Assembly: GCF_024218775.1 (NCBI RefSeq)
Contig: NZ_CP100404.1
Span: forward strand, 2,108,001-2,172,000
DNA: 64,000 nt
Origin: Haloarcula marina
GTDB lineage: Archaea > Halobacteriota > Halobacteria > Halobacteriales > Haloarculaceae
Direction: 5' to 3'
The translations under genes were made by a program, and so were the position numbers. How positions within the stretch are numbered: position 1 is the first letter of the stretch; each line of letters starts with the position of its first letter. The notes beneath the pieces are model-generated. The model worked only from the letters and a program-made list of their open reading frames with translations. It ran no database searches and was not told the origin of the DNA. This document shows positions 43,581-52,091 of the stretch, one piece after another.

Positions 43581-44222
43581 CTACCCCCGTCGCGCTATCG
43601 CGACGCCGATGTCGTGTTCGACGAGCAAGAAGACGCCGAGTGCCGCGAGGCCGACGACGGCGGGGTCGACGCCGCCGAAGCCGAGCGTCTGGAGAATCGC
43701 CGTGAACTGCTCGCCCTCGAAGACGAGCAGTAACCAGATGGTCGCACCGAGACCCTCCACGATGCTGAATCCCAGCGTGCCGATATCGAACATCATCGAG
43801 AGGGGGGCTTCTCCCCGCAAGACGTTGTCCTCGACAGTGTGCTGTGGAACGAGCAACAGCGTGAGCAATACGCCAGCGAGGAGGACGCCGTCGACGCCGC
43901 CGAGTTGGTCAGCCACGCCGAGCCAAAGCCCCCATAGAAGCGCCTCGGAGAGGCTGATTCCGACGATTCGAGTCAGGGGAAACGACAGCGAAAGTCCGTT
44001 GACCGTCGCGTCCGTCAGGATGTGCTCGATGACGAGGCCGACCGTGAGGACGGTCAGGCCGACGGCCGCCGCCTGCGAGATGACGGGTTCGCCCTGTACG
44101 AGCGCCAACCATAACCCCAACGCGAGGGTCTCGACCACGGTGAAACCGACCATCAGAAAGGTCTGCCCCGTGAGAAACAGTTCGTCGAGTGAGGTCCGTT
44201 CGCGCCCGTCGAACGTAGCCAT
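43581..44222 (-). CDS. Six-TM membrane protein inside the leucine cluster
   Basis: A 213-residue protein that starts MATFDGRERTSLDELFLTGQ and has six hydrophobic segments arranged as three pairs with partial similarity (FTVVETLALGLWLALVQGEP, ISLSEALLWGLWLGVADQLG and FSIVEGLGATIWLLLVFEGE). The repeated E-x-L-x-x-x-x-W-L motif suggests internal triplication. No family was recognised. It sits between leuD (170 bp upstream) and leuB (54 bp downstream) on the same strand, with its own TATA-like ctatacac and an inverted repeat CCGAT-A-ATCGG just before it. Confidence 0.8.
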   Translation of the reverse strand: MATFDGRERTSLDELFLTGQTFLMVGFTVVETLALGLWLALVQGEPVISQAAAVGLTVLTVGLVIEHILTDATVNGLSLSFPLTRIVGISLSEALLWGLWLGVADQLGGVDGVLLAGVLLTLLLVPQHTVEDNVLRGEAPLSMMFDIGTLGFSIVEGLGATIWLLLVFEGEQFTAILQTLGFGGVDPAVVGLAALGVFLLVEHDIGVAIARRG

Positions 44223-44242
44223 ATCGCTCAGCCGTGTGCACG

Positions 44243-44268
44243 GTGTATAGTTACCCACCGATTATCGG
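44243..44268 (-). promoter_or_regulatory. Promoter and operator-like inverted repeat of the membrane gene
   Basis: On the minus strand ctatacac (44243-44250) lies 25 bp before the ATG at 44222, predicting a leaderless mRNA. Directly upstream is ccgataatcgg (44258-44268), an inverted repeat of 5-bp arms around one base that would overlap the BRE. Confidence 0.45.
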
Positions 44269-44392
44269 ACACCGCGTGCTCCCGGCGTCTCGGTGATTCG
44301 AACGCGAAAAGCGAGTTCCGGCCGCGCCGGGCGGTCAGTCGGCCGCTCCTACGAAGCAGTCGCGTACGCCACGGGGTTGAAACGCCGCGTAC

Positions 44393-45037
44393 CTAATCGT
44401 CCGCTTCGAGGTCCGACCGCGTCTGGTCGAGGTACGGCAACTGCGCGGCCGTCTCCTCGATGGCGTTGCGGTTGGCCTTCATCAGCGCCGTCGTGTCCCA
44501 GATGCCCTCGACGAGAGCCTGTCGCTGTGCGTCGTCGACGCTGACGGAGATTTCGTTGCCGCCGTAGCGGACCGTTTCGGCTTCCACGTCGACTTCGATG
44601 TCGCCGTCGGGGGTGTCGTCGACCCACTGCTGAAGCGCGTTGATGGTCTCGTGGTCGGCCGTCAACGTCGGGATGCCGAGCGCGAGGCAGTTGCCCGCGA
44701 AAATCTCGGCGAAGCCCTCGCCGATGATGGCGTCGATGCCCCAGCGCATCAGCGCCTGCGGGGCGTGTTCGCGCGAGGAGCCACAGCCGAAGTTGTTGTT
44801 GACCACCATGACGTTGGCGTCACCGAATCGCTCCTCGTTCATCGGGTGGTCCTTCTGGTTGTCCTCGTCGTCGAACCGGAGGTCGAAGAAGGCGAACTCC
44901 CCGAGGCCGTCGAAGGTGACGACCTTCATGAATCGGGCCGGGATAATCTGGTCCGTGTCGATGTCGTTCCCGCGGATGGGGATACCCGTTCCCTCGACGT
45001 AGTCGACCTGCGGAATCTCCTCGGTCGGGTCAGTCAT
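44393..45037 (-). CDS. leuD: 3-isopropylmalate dehydratase small subunit
   Basis: The 214-residue protein has [20 protein letters not shown] and the swivel-domain active-site motif [17 protein letters not shown] (near 80-96). With LeuC it isomerises 2- to 3-isopropylmalate. Its start codon overlaps the leuC stop by 4 bp, so the subunits are made by coupled translation. The C-terminus is extended by about 15 acidic residues relative to short archaeal LeuD. Confidence 0.95.
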   Translation of the reverse strand: MTDPTEEIPQVDYVEGTGIPIRGNDIDTDQIIPARFMKVVTFDGLGEFAFFDLRFDDEDNQKDHPMNEERFGDANVMVVNNNFGCGSSREHAPQALMRWGIDAIIGEGFAEIFAGNCLALGIPTLTADHETINALQQWVDDTPDGDIEVDVEAETVRYGGNEISVSVDDAQRQALVEGIWDTTALMKANRNAIEETAAQLPYLDQTRSDLEADD

Positions 45038-46455
45038 TGCAGCGCCACCTCCTTCAGGTCGCGCACGTCAGAGACTTCCCCGGTGATGGCCGCTGCGGCG
45101 ACCATGCGCGGGTTCATCAGGACGGTGCGGCCGTCCTTGCTCCCCTGCCGCCCGACGAAGTTGCGGTTCGACGAGGACGCACACGCTTCGTCGCCCTCCA
45201 GTTGGTCCTCGTTCATGCCGAGACACATCGAACAGCCAGCGTTGCGCCACTCGAAGCCAGCGGCCTCGAAGATGTCCTTCAGGCCCTCTTCCTCGGCCGT
45301 TTTCTGGACGCGCTGACTGCCGGGGACGACGAACGCGCGCACGTCGTCGTCGACCTGTCGACCCTTGACGATGCGGGCCGCGCGTCGCAGGTCGGGCATG
45401 CGGGCGTTCGTACAGGACCCGAGGAAGGCCACGTCGATTTCGTAGCCCTCCATCGACTCGCCGGGTTCGACGCGCATGTGCTTCTGCGCGCGTCGAGCGG
45501 TGTCCTGTTTGTCCTCGGGGAGGTCTTCGGGGGCCGGAATCGGGTCGTCGATACCGATGCCCTGTCCGGGCGTGGTCCCCCACGTGACGACGGGGTCCAG
45601 TTCGCTCGCGTCGATTTCGACCACGTCGTCGTACTCGGCGTCGTCGTCGCTCTGGATGGACTGCCAGTACGGCTTCAGTTCCTCGAACTTCCCGGGGTTC
45701 TCCTGGAAGTAATCCGTCCCTTCCAGCCACTCGAAGGTGGTCTCGTCGGGGTTGACGTAGCCCGCGCGAGCGCCGCCCTCGATGGACATGTTACAGATGG
45801 ACATCCGCCCTTCCATGTCGAGGTTCTCGATGGCCTCGCCAGCGTACTCGTAGACGTAGCCGACGCCGCCCTCGGTGCCGAGACGGCGGATGATTTCGAG
45901 GATGATGTCCTTCGCTTCGACGCCCTCGCCGAGTTCGCCGTTGACCTCGATTTTGCGGACCTTCTGTTTCTCCATCGCGATGGTCTGGGTCGCCAGCACG
46001 TCGCGAATCTGGCTGGTCCCGATACCGAACGCCAGCGCGCCGAACGCGCCGTGCGTCGAGGTGTGGCTGTCGCCACAGACGATGGTCTTACCGGGTTGGG
46101 TGATGCCCTGCTCCGGCCCGATGACGTGGACGATGCCCTGTTCGCCCGTCGTCGGGTCCGAGAACTGGATGCCCGCGTCGCGGACGTTCTCCTCCAGTTC
46201 GGCCATCATCCGCTCGGCGGCGTCGTCGGCGTACGGTCGGTCCTGATTCGCCGTCGGGACGATGTGGTCGACCGTCGCGTGGGTCAGGTCCGGGCGCGCG
46301 ACTTCGAGGCCGCGCTCTTGGAGCATCCCGAACGCCTGCGGACTCGTCACCTCGTGGATGAGGTGGAGGCCGACAAACAGTTGGTCCTGCCCGTTGGGCA
46401 GGGTCGTGACTTTGTGCCGGTCCCATACCTTGTCGTACAGGGTTCCTTCGCTCAT
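45034..46455 (-). CDS. leuC: 3-isopropylmalate dehydratase large subunit
   Basis: This 473-residue aconitase-family protein has [32 protein letters not shown], and the three 4Fe-4S cysteines in [13 protein letters not shown] and [11 protein letters not shown]. This long, bacterial-type LeuC is typical for haloarchaea. It overlaps the small preceding gene by 4 bp (ATGA), and leuD follows with another 4-bp overlap. Confidence 0.96.
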   Translation of the reverse strand: MSEGTLYDKVWDRHKVTTLPNGQDQLFVGLHLIHEVTSPQAFGMLQERGLEVARPDLTHATVDHIVPTANQDRPYADDAAERMMAELEENVRDAGIQFSDPTTGEQGIVHVIGPEQGITQPGKTIVCGDSHTSTHGAFGALAFGIGTSQIRDVLATQTIAMEKQKVRKIEVNGELGEGVEAKDIILEIIRRLGTEGGVGYVYEYAGEAIENLDMEGRMSICNMSIEGGARAGYVNPDETTFEWLEGTDYFQENPGKFEELKPYWQSIQSDDDAEYDDVVEIDASELDPVVTWGTTPGQGIGIDDPIPAPEDLPEDKQDTARRAQKHMRVEPGESMEGYEIDVAFLGSCTNARMPDLRRAARIVKGRQVDDDVRAFVVPGSQRVQKTAEEEGLKDIFEAAGFEWRNAGCSMCLGMNEDQLEGDEACASSSNRNFVGRQGSKDGRTVLMNPRMVAAAAITGEVSDVRDLKEVALQ

Positions 46456-46688
46456 ACTGTCTCGTCCCGTCCTTCGGTGCCGCGTTCGTAGGCGCGCGAG
46501 ACGCCCTCGCCGGGCGCTTCGTGGTCGACGTCTTCCATCGTCTCGCCGGTCTCTGCCTCGTCTTCGGCGTCTGCGTTCCCGCCGTCGGCCGCGACTGCCG
46601 GGCCGCGCTGGAAGGCCGCGCCGAAGGTGTCGTTCGTGTGCGGGTGCGTGTGGTCCACGTCCCGCATCGTTGTTTCGTCGTCAGTCAT
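46452..46688 (-). CDS. Small duplicated-motif protein between ilvC and leuC
   Basis: A 78-residue acidic protein with no predicted fold. It has two copies of one motif: [22 protein letters not shown] near residues 8-29 and [20 protein letters not shown] near 50-69, both M-x-DVDH-x2-P...A-[FY]-x-RG. It overlaps ilvC by 8 bp and leuC by 4 bp, so it is translated with them. The coupling and the motif duplication suggest it binds two copies of a partner or regulates the cluster; the function is unknown. Confidence 0.8.
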   Translation of the reverse strand: MTDDETTMRDVDHTHPHTNDTFGAAFQRGPAVAADGGNADAEDEAETGETMEDVDHEAPGEGVSRAYERGTEGRDETV

Positions 46689-47715
46689 CTGCTGGTGCTT
46701 CTTCCTGCTGCTGGTCCGCGTCGTCGCCGCCCCACGCGAACAGTTCGCGCAGGCCGCCGCCGACTTGCTCGATTTGGTGTTCCTGTTCGGCCTGTCGGTA
46801 CTGCTTGTACGCGGGCCGGTGGGCCTGATTCTCGTTGATCCACTCGCGGGCGAACTCGCCGTTCTGGACCTCTTCGAGAATCTTCTCCATGCCCTCGCGG
46901 TCGATGACCTCCTCACCGCGGGTGAGGCCGCCGTACTCGGCGGTGTCGGAGACGGAGTTCCACATCTCCATGTGGCCGCCCTCGTACATCAGGTCGACGA
47001 TGAGTTTGAGTTCGTTCAGACACTCGAAGTAGGCCATCTCCGGCGCGTAGCCCGCGTCGACGAGCGTCTCGAAGCCAGCCTTGACCATCTCGGTGACCCC
47101 GCCACAGAGGACGGCCTGCTCGCCGAACAGGTCGGTCTCGACTTCCTCCTGGAAGGTCGTCTCGATGACGCCCGCGCGAGTACAGCCGATACCCTTCGCG
47201 TAGGCCAGCGACTCCTCGAAGGCGTCGCCCGTGGCGTCCTGATAGATAGCGATGAGACCGGGGGTCCCTTCGCCGCGCTCGTAGGTCCGGCGGACGAGGT
47301 GCCCGGGGGACTTCGGCGCGACCATCGTCACGTCGACGTCTTCCGGCGGTTCGATCTGGCCGTAGTGGATGTTGAAGCCGTGTGCGAACTGGAGCGTGTC
47401 ACCGGCGTCCAGTTCGTCCTCGATGGCCTCGTAGACGGCTGGCTGGACGGTGTCCGGGACCAGAACGACCACGCGGTCGGCCTCGCGGGCCGCCACGTCC
47501 GGCGTCTCGACGCGCAGGCCCGCGTCTTCGGCGGCCGCGCGGGAGGACGAGTCCTCACGGAGGCCGACCACGACGTCCACGCCGGAGTCGTGAAGGTTCA
47601 GCGCGTGGGCGTGGCCCTGCGAGCCGTAGCCGAGTACGGCAACTGTCTCGTCGTCGAGTGTCGATACGTCAGCGTCGTCGTCGTAGTAGACTTCAGTGGT
47701 GAGTTCGTCAGACAT
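46681..47715 (-). CDS. ilvC: Ketol-acid reductoisomerase (class I)
   Basis: The 344-residue enzyme has the NADPH loop [16 protein letters not shown], the conserved [15 protein letters not shown], and the metal-binding segments [15 protein letters not shown] and [17 protein letters not shown]. It reduces acetolactate to dihydroxyisovalerate in valine and leucine synthesis. The C-terminus carries a short Asp/Gln tail. It overlaps ilvN by 8 bp at its start. Confidence 0.96.
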   Translation of the reverse strand: MSDELTTEVYYDDDADVSTLDDETVAVLGYGSQGHAHALNLHDSGVDVVVGLREDSSSRAAAEDAGLRVETPDVAAREADRVVVLVPDTVQPAVYEAIEDELDAGDTLQFAHGFNIHYGQIEPPEDVDVTMVAPKSPGHLVRRTYERGEGTPGLIAIYQDATGDAFEESLAYAKGIGCTRAGVIETTFQEEVETDLFGEQAVLCGGVTEMVKAGFETLVDAGYAPEMAYFECLNELKLIVDLMYEGGHMEMWNSVSDTAEYGGLTRGEEVIDREGMEKILEEVQNGEFAREWINENQAHRPAYKQYRQAEQEHQIEQVGGGLRELFAWGGDDADQQQEEAPADD

Positions 47716-48307
47716 CTGTGTCTAGTGTTTTCGGGCCGCGTTCCAGTGCGGCGGCCCCGGTTCGCACGATTTCCTGCACGTCGAACTGCTTGAACGCCTC
47801 GACGGCAGCGTCTATCTTCTGCTTGCTGCCCGTTATCTCGACGGTCACCGAGTCGGTGGAGGCGTCGACGGCCTGCCCGTCGTACATCTCCGCGACGGCG
47901 TTCACGTCGTCGGGTTTCTCCCCGCCGACCTTGATGAGCGCGAGTTCGCGTCGGAGCGCCTCGGGCTCCAGTTCCGTCACCGAGATGACGGGCACGAGCT
48001 TCTGCAGTTGTTTCTTCGCCTGGTCGATTCCCGGCTCCGGCTCCTCGATGAGGATGGTCATCCGGGCTATGTTCTCGTCACTCGTGGGGCCGACGGTTAG
48101 ACTTTCGATGTTGAACTGCCGACGGCTGAACAGCCCGGACACCTCCGCGAGCACGCCGGGCTTGTGCTTGACGAGCGCCGAGAGGACCGCCTGTCGGGGG
48201 TCGTGGGTGACTTCGGCCTCGGGGTCGACGCGAATCCCTTGCGAGTTGCGTCGACCTTCCGGGCGAATCCGTTCCGTCGGTGCGGGACCTGGCATTCCTC
48301 CGGTCAT
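47708..48307 (-). CDS. ilvN: Acetolactate synthase small (regulatory) subunit
   Basis: The 199-residue protein has an N-terminal ACT domain ([20 protein letters not shown], from about residue 42, and [11 protein letters not shown]) and a second ACT-like half. It gives valine feedback to IlvB. The first 40 residues are a haloarchaeal extension; the start could also be the Met five codons in. It begins 2 bp after the ilvB stop. Confidence 0.95.
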   Translation of the reverse strand: MTGGMPGPAPTERIRPEGRRNSQGIRVDPEAEVTHDPRQAVLSALVKHKPGVLAEVSGLFSRRQFNIESLTVGPTSDENIARMTILIEEPEPGIDQAKKQLQKLVPVISVTELEPEALRRELALIKVGGEKPDDVNAVAEMYDGQAVDASTDSVTVEITGSKQKIDAAVEAFKQFDVQEIVRTGAAALERGPKTLDTDV

Positions 48308-48309
48308 GG

Positions 48310-50079
48310 TTAGAGCATCTCCAGATGGTCTTCTTCCAGTGCGAACAGGCCGTTGTCACCGCCGCTCGGGACCATCGGGAAGACGTTCTCCCCGGGGTCG
48401 ATGTGGGCGTCGATGACGCTCGGCCCGTCGTAGTCGCGCGCGGCCTGAATCGTCTCCTCGACGTCCTCGGAGTCCTCCAGTCGGAACCCGCGAGCACCGA
48501 ACGCTTCGGCGAGTTTGTCGAACTGCGGAATCCACGGGTACTCCGAGGCCATCCGGCGACCCTCGTAGAAGCCGTCCTGCCACTGGCGGACCATCCCGAC
48601 GGCCTCGTTGTTGAGGATGACGTAGGTGATGTCGAGGTTCTCGCGAACCGCGACCGACAGGCCCTGAACGGTCATCAGGAACGACCCGTCGCCGTCGAAA
48701 CAGACGACCTCTTGGTCGGGGGCGGCCAGTTTCGCGCCGATGGCCGCGGGGACGCCGTACCCCATCGTGCCCAGACCGTGCGAGGAGACCCACGTCCGGG
48801 GCTCCGTGTACTCCCAGAACTGGGAGGCCCACATCTGGTGCTGGCCGACGCCGGTACAGACGATGGTGTCCTCGGGCGTCACGTCCGAGAACGTCTCGAC
48901 GACGTACTGCGGTTTCAGCGGTTCGTCGTCGGGCATCTCGTAGCTCATCGGGAACTCGTCTTTCCACGTCTGGCACTGCTCGCGCCACTCGTCGGCGTCG
49001 GGTGCCCGCGGCATCGCGTCGAACAACTGGCGCAGGACCTCCCGCGCGTCGCCGATGAGCGGGTAGTCCGCGTAGATGTTCTTGCTGATTTCGGCGGGGT
49101 CAATGTCGACGTGGATGACCTCCGCGTCCGGGGCGAAGGAGTCGACGCCGCCGGTCAGGCGGTCGTCGAACCGCGTCCCGATTGCGAGCATGCAGTCGGT
49201 GTTCGTGATGGCCATGTTGGCGTAGCCGGTGCCGTGCATGCCCGCCCATTCGAGGGAGAGTTCGTGGTCTTCGGGGAAGCTCCCGATGCCGGGCATCGTC
49301 GTGATGACGGGAATCTCGTACTCCATGGCGAACTCCCGCAGAGCGTTCGAGGCGTCGGCCTTGATGACGCCGCCGCCCGAGAGGATGACCGGGCGGTCGG
49401 CGGCCGCGAGGGCGTCGGCGGCGGCCTGCACGTCGGCCTCGTCGGCCTCCTCCTGCACGTGGTACGTGTCGGGCGTCGTCGGCGGGTTCGGTTCGACGTC
49501 GGTTTCGCCCTGCGTGATGTCTTTCGGCAGGTCGACGAGCGTCGGCCCCTGTCGGCCCGCGTCGGCCAGCGCGAACGCCTCGCTCACGTCGTGACCGACG
49601 GTGTCGGAGTGGTTCGCGAAGTAGCTCTCTTTCGTGATTGGCTGAGTGATGCCGACGGTGTCCGTCTCCTGGAACGCGTCGTTGCCGACGAAGTTCGAGG
49701 GGACCTGCCCGGTCAGGGCAATCATCGGGTCCGAGTCCATGTTCGCGTCGGCGATGCCGGTCACGAGGTTGGTCGCGCCCGGCCCGGACGTGGCGAAACA
49801 GACGCCGGGGTCGCCCGTGACGATGCCGTAGGCGTCGGCGGCGTGGGACGCCCCCTGCTCGTGGGCCATCGTGACGTGCGTGATGTCCGAGTCGTACAGG
49901 GCGTCGTAGACGGGCATGATTGCGCCGCCCTGGACGCCGAAGACGTACTCCGCACCCGCGTTTTCGAGGGCGCGGACGACCGACTGCGCGCCGGTGGTGA
50001 CCGGCGCTTGGGTCTGCTCCTCGGCTTCCGTCTCCTCTTGCTGTTCGTCCTCTGCGGGGACGGAGGCACGTTCGCTCAT
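48310..50079 (-). CDS. ilvB: Acetolactate synthase large subunit
   Basis: The 589-residue ThDP enzyme has the catalytic Glu in AHEQGASHAADAYG (near 72), the FAD-like central domain and the ThDP-binding GDGSFLMTVQ...NNEAVGMV motif near 450-480. It joins two pyruvates to acetolactate, the first step for valine and leucine. A Shine-Dalgarno-like ggggggat lies 5 nt before the ATG, matching a leadered transcript of about 205 nt that holds the candidate leader peptide. Confidence 0.97.
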   Translation of the reverse strand: MSERASVPAEDEQQEETEAEEQTQAPVTTGAQSVVRALENAGAEYVFGVQGGAIMPVYDALYDSDITHVTMAHEQGASHAADAYGIVTGDPGVCFATSGPGATNLVTGIADANMDSDPMIALTGQVPSNFVGNDAFQETDTVGITQPITKESYFANHSDTVGHDVSEAFALADAGRQGPTLVDLPKDITQGETDVEPNPPTTPDTYHVQEEADEADVQAAADALAAADRPVILSGGGVIKADASNALREFAMEYEIPVITTMPGIGSFPEDHELSLEWAGMHGTGYANMAITNTDCMLAIGTRFDDRLTGGVDSFAPDAEVIHVDIDPAEISKNIYADYPLIGDAREVLRQLFDAMPRAPDADEWREQCQTWKDEFPMSYEMPDDEPLKPQYVVETFSDVTPEDTIVCTGVGQHQMWASQFWEYTEPRTWVSSHGLGTMGYGVPAAIGAKLAAPDQEVVCFDGDGSFLMTVQGLSVAVRENLDITYVILNNEAVGMVRQWQDGFYEGRRMASEYPWIPQFDKLAEAFGARGFRLEDSEDVEETIQAARDYDGPSVIDAHIDPGENVFPMVPSGGDNGLFALEEDHLEML

Positions 50080-50330
50080 GCCATCCCCCCCGTCGACGGT
50101 CGATACCGCAGTGTTGTGTGTGCTGTGTGCATAGCTGGCGTGTCTGCTGTGTAATGTGTGGTCGATACGGTCGGCGACGAAGGTGGGGTAGAAGGGGCTA
50201 TACAGCCCCTACAATACGCCCGACGCGAAGAAGGAGCGCGCCGCTTGCGGCCCGGCGAGTCGGACGGCCTGCGCGCGCTGTCATCGTGTCGAGAGACAAA
50301 CGTCGGTAGATAATAAACGTTCTGTGAGAG
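50080..50330 (-). promoter_or_regulatory. ilvB leader region with promoter and two hairpins
   Basis: The box tttatta (50311-50317 on the minus strand) predicts a start near 50288. The roughly 205-nt leader then holds a hairpin gccgc-aa-gcggc (50240-50251), a second aggggct-gtat-agcccct (50193-50210), and a CA-rich, unstructured stretch (50080-50190) before ilvB. The second stem overlaps the stop codon of the 28-codon reading frame. Confidence 0.65.
50198..50284 (-). CDS. Candidate ilvB leader peptide (28 aa)
   Basis: An ATG at 50284, 0 to 5 nt after the predicted transcription start, opens a 28-codon frame. It begins MTARAGRPTRRAAS and ends GALLLRVGRIVGAV before TAG. The last 12 residues contain three Leu, three Val and one Ile, the amino acids the operon makes. 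The stop codon is inside the second hairpin, and a first hairpin lies just upstream of the Leu codons. This is the layout of ribosome-mediated attenuators of bacterial ilv and leu operons. No terminator-like T-run follows, so if it regulates, it may act on translation or on RNA folding. Its role is inferred, not shown. Confidence 0.55.
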   Translation of the reverse strand: MTARAGRPTRRAASGALLLRVGRIVGAV

Positions 50331-50415
50331 GTGCTGACGAACGCCGTCGTCGTCGCGAGCCGACACTGCGCGCCGCTGCTGACGGTTCGACACTGCCGGA
50401 GACGAGGTCATGGGC

Positions 50416-51657
50416 CTACGCCCGGACCTCCTCGCTCTCCTCTTCGACGCCGACCTCCGTGGCGAACCGTTCCAGTTCGCTCAGCGTGACCTGCTGTTTC
50501 TCCGCGCCGTAGTCCTTGACGCGACGGGTCACTTCTCGAACTTCGGCGTCCGTCGGGGCGTAGCCCGCGTCGACCAACCGCTCGCGCACCGAGTGCGCGC
50601 CGGTGTGTTTGCCCAAGACGAGTTCGCGCTCCGCGCCGACCATCTCGGGGGTCATGACGCCCGGTTCGAACGTGCTGGAGTTCTCGATGACGCCGGCGGC
50701 GTGGATGCCGCTCTCGTGTGAGAAGGCGTTCCGGCCGACGACCGGTTTGTTGGCCGGGACCGGGATGTCGGACTTCTCCTCGACCAGTCGCGACAGTTCC
50801 GTGATACGGGTCGTGTCGATACCGGTCTCGACGTCGTACAGCGACTCCAGCGCCATGACGACTTCCTCGTAGGCCGCGTTACCGGCCCGTTCACCGATGC
50901 CGTTGACGGACACCTGCGCCTGACTCGCACCCGCTTCGAAGCCGGAGATGGCGTTCGCAGACGCCAGTCCGAAGTCGTCGTGTGCGTGCACGTCGATGCG
51001 CGCGTCGGTGTGTGCGTCGACCTTCTCGATGAGGTCGTAGAACCGACGCGGCGTCGCGACGCCGCAGGTGTCCGGGATGTTTATCCAATCTGCGCCCGCC
51101 TCGGACGTGGCCTCGATGACCTCCAAGAGGAAGCTCTCGTCGGTCCGGGTCGCGTCCATCGGCGAGAACATGCACTCAGCACCGGCCTCGGTGATGCGCT
51201 GGACGCTCTCGACGGCGCTGTCGAGTGCCTCCTGCCGGGTGGCGTGCATGGAATCTTGCAACTGTACGTCCGACGTCGAGACGAATGTGTGGACCATGTC
51301 CACACCCGAGTCCAAGGCCGCCTCGATGTCTTTCTCGACCACACGCGCCAAGCCGCACGTCGTCACGTGGGACGACTCCGCGATATCGCGCACCGCCTCG
51401 AACTCCGCGTCGGAGTTGACGGGGAACCCGGCCTCGATGACGTGGGTCCCCATCTCGTCGAGTACAGCGGCTATCTCGCGTTTGTCCTCGTAATTGAACG
51501 ACGTGCGTGGCGACTGTTCACCATCGCGCAGTGTGGTGTCGAAAATACGTGCGTCTGTTATCTCAGACGTGGAATCCAGTGTGCCCTGGAAGAACTCGAT
51601 CCGCCGGAGATTCCGACGTGCCCTCGTTGTTGGACATAAGCACCCGTAAATGGACAC
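50416..51657 (-). CDS. leuA: 2-isopropylmalate/(R)-citramalate synthase family, uncertain start
   Basis: From residue ~38 on the protein is a complete HMGL-like synthase: DTTLRDGEQSPRTSF, VIEAGFPVNS, DWINIPDTCGVATPRRF, HAHDDFGLASANA and GIGERAGNAAYEE, then the LeuA-type linker with KPVVGRNAFSHESGIHA. At 413 residues it lacks the long C-terminal leucine-binding domain, so it may make citramalate or be feedback-insensitive. The only in-frame start codon (GTG 51657) lies upstream of the transcription start predicted by the TATA box. The ~30 residues it would add are Arg-rich and unlike haloarchaeal N-termini. See the leuA finding. Confidence 0.88.
   Translation of the reverse strand: MSIYGCLCPTTRARRNLRRIEFFQGTLDSTSEITDARIFDTTLRDGEQSPRTSFNYEDKREIAAVLDEMGTHVIEAGFPVNSDAEFEAVRDIAESSHVTTCGLARVVEKDIEAALDSGVDMVHTFVSTSDVQLQDSMHATRQEALDSAVESVQRITEAGAECMFSPMDATRTDESFLLEVIEATSEAGADWINIPDTCGVATPRRFYDLIEKVDAHTDARIDVHAHDDFGLASANAISGFEAGASQAQVSVNGIGERAGNAAYEEVVMALESLYDVETGIDTTRITELSRLVEEKSDIPVPANKPVVGRNAFSHESGIHAAGVIENSSTFEPGVMTPEMVGAERELVLGKHTGAHSVRERLVDAGYAPTDAEVREVTRRVKDYGAEKQQVTLSELERFATEVGVEEESEEVRA
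51563..51637 (-). CDS. Alternative-frame start of leuA (24-codon frame)
   Basis: From ATG 51637, or GTG 51643, five or fewer nt after the predicted transcription start, a frame reads MSNNEGTSESPADRVLPGHT then GFHV and stops at 51563. The acidic, Ser/Glu-rich beginning is typical of haloarchaeal N-termini. It is in the -1 frame relative to LeuA, so one extra base, a +1 ribosomal frameshift or a leader-peptide function would explain it. It is not proven to be translated. Confidence 0.4.
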   Translation of the reverse strand: MSNNEGTSESPADRVLPGHTGFHV

Positions 51658-51665
51658 TTCCAGTA

Positions 51666-51671
51666 CTTATA
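51666..51671 (-). promoter_or_regulatory. TATA box of leuA
   Basis: On the minus strand gtataagtac is centred at 51668.5, placing transcription start near 51642. The GTG at 51657 lies between the box and that start, which argues against its use. Confidence 0.55.
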
Positions 51672-51773
51672 CTTGTCCATCGGGTCGGTTCTGAACGTGT
51701 GTCACTCTCACGCGGATGCCGGGCGTCAGACACGGGGAGAGGATTTTTGCCGTCCCAGCGTCTGTACGGGCGT

Positions 51774-52073
51774 ATGAGTGAGTTCGAGGGATTGGACCTT
51801 CAGGCGGTCGAAGACCAGATGGCGGCCGACGAGGACGGCGGCGGATGCAACCGCGTCGTCCTCGGCGTGCTAGACGGGGATACCGACGACGACGAGTGGG
51901 TCGACCTCATCGAGGACGGCGCGGCCCTCGTCCTGAACGTCGACGGAGACCTGAACGAACTGGCCGCCGGGTTCGCCCGGCCGGTGAAGGAAGCGGACGG
52001 CGAACTGATGCACTTCCGAGGCTTCCTCGTGGTGACGCCGCCGGGCGTCAGCATCGACACCGACCGACTCTGA
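51774..52073 (+). CDS. DUF5779-like haloarchaeal protein
   Basis: This 99-residue protein begins MSEFEGLDLQAVEDQM and has VVLGVLDGDTDDDEWVDLIEDG and a C-terminal VKEADGELMHFRGFLVVTPPG. It matches a haloarchaea-restricted family I recall as DUF5779; function unknown. It has no membrane segment. It is divergent from leuA and convergent with the next gene. Confidence 0.8.
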   Translation: MSEFEGLDLQAVEDQMAADEDGGGCNRVVLGVLDGDTDDDEWVDLIEDGAALVLNVDGDLNELAAGFARPVKEADGELMHFRGFLVVTPPGVSIDTDRL

Positions 52074-52091
52074 GTACGTCGAGGACTCGCC

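Noticed and set aside
45037..46491. 484-codon plus-strand frame opposite leuC
   Set aside because: Antisense shadow; leuC has the iron-sulfur cysteines and operon overlaps.
48280..50154. 624-codon plus-strand frame opposite ilvB
   Set aside because: Antisense to a certain enzyme gene; Val/Asp/Arg-rich shadow without motifs.
50193..50210. Intrinsic terminator after the ilvB leader peptide
   Set aside because: The stem is followed by ttct and a C-rich stretch, not the T-run that archaeal termination needs.
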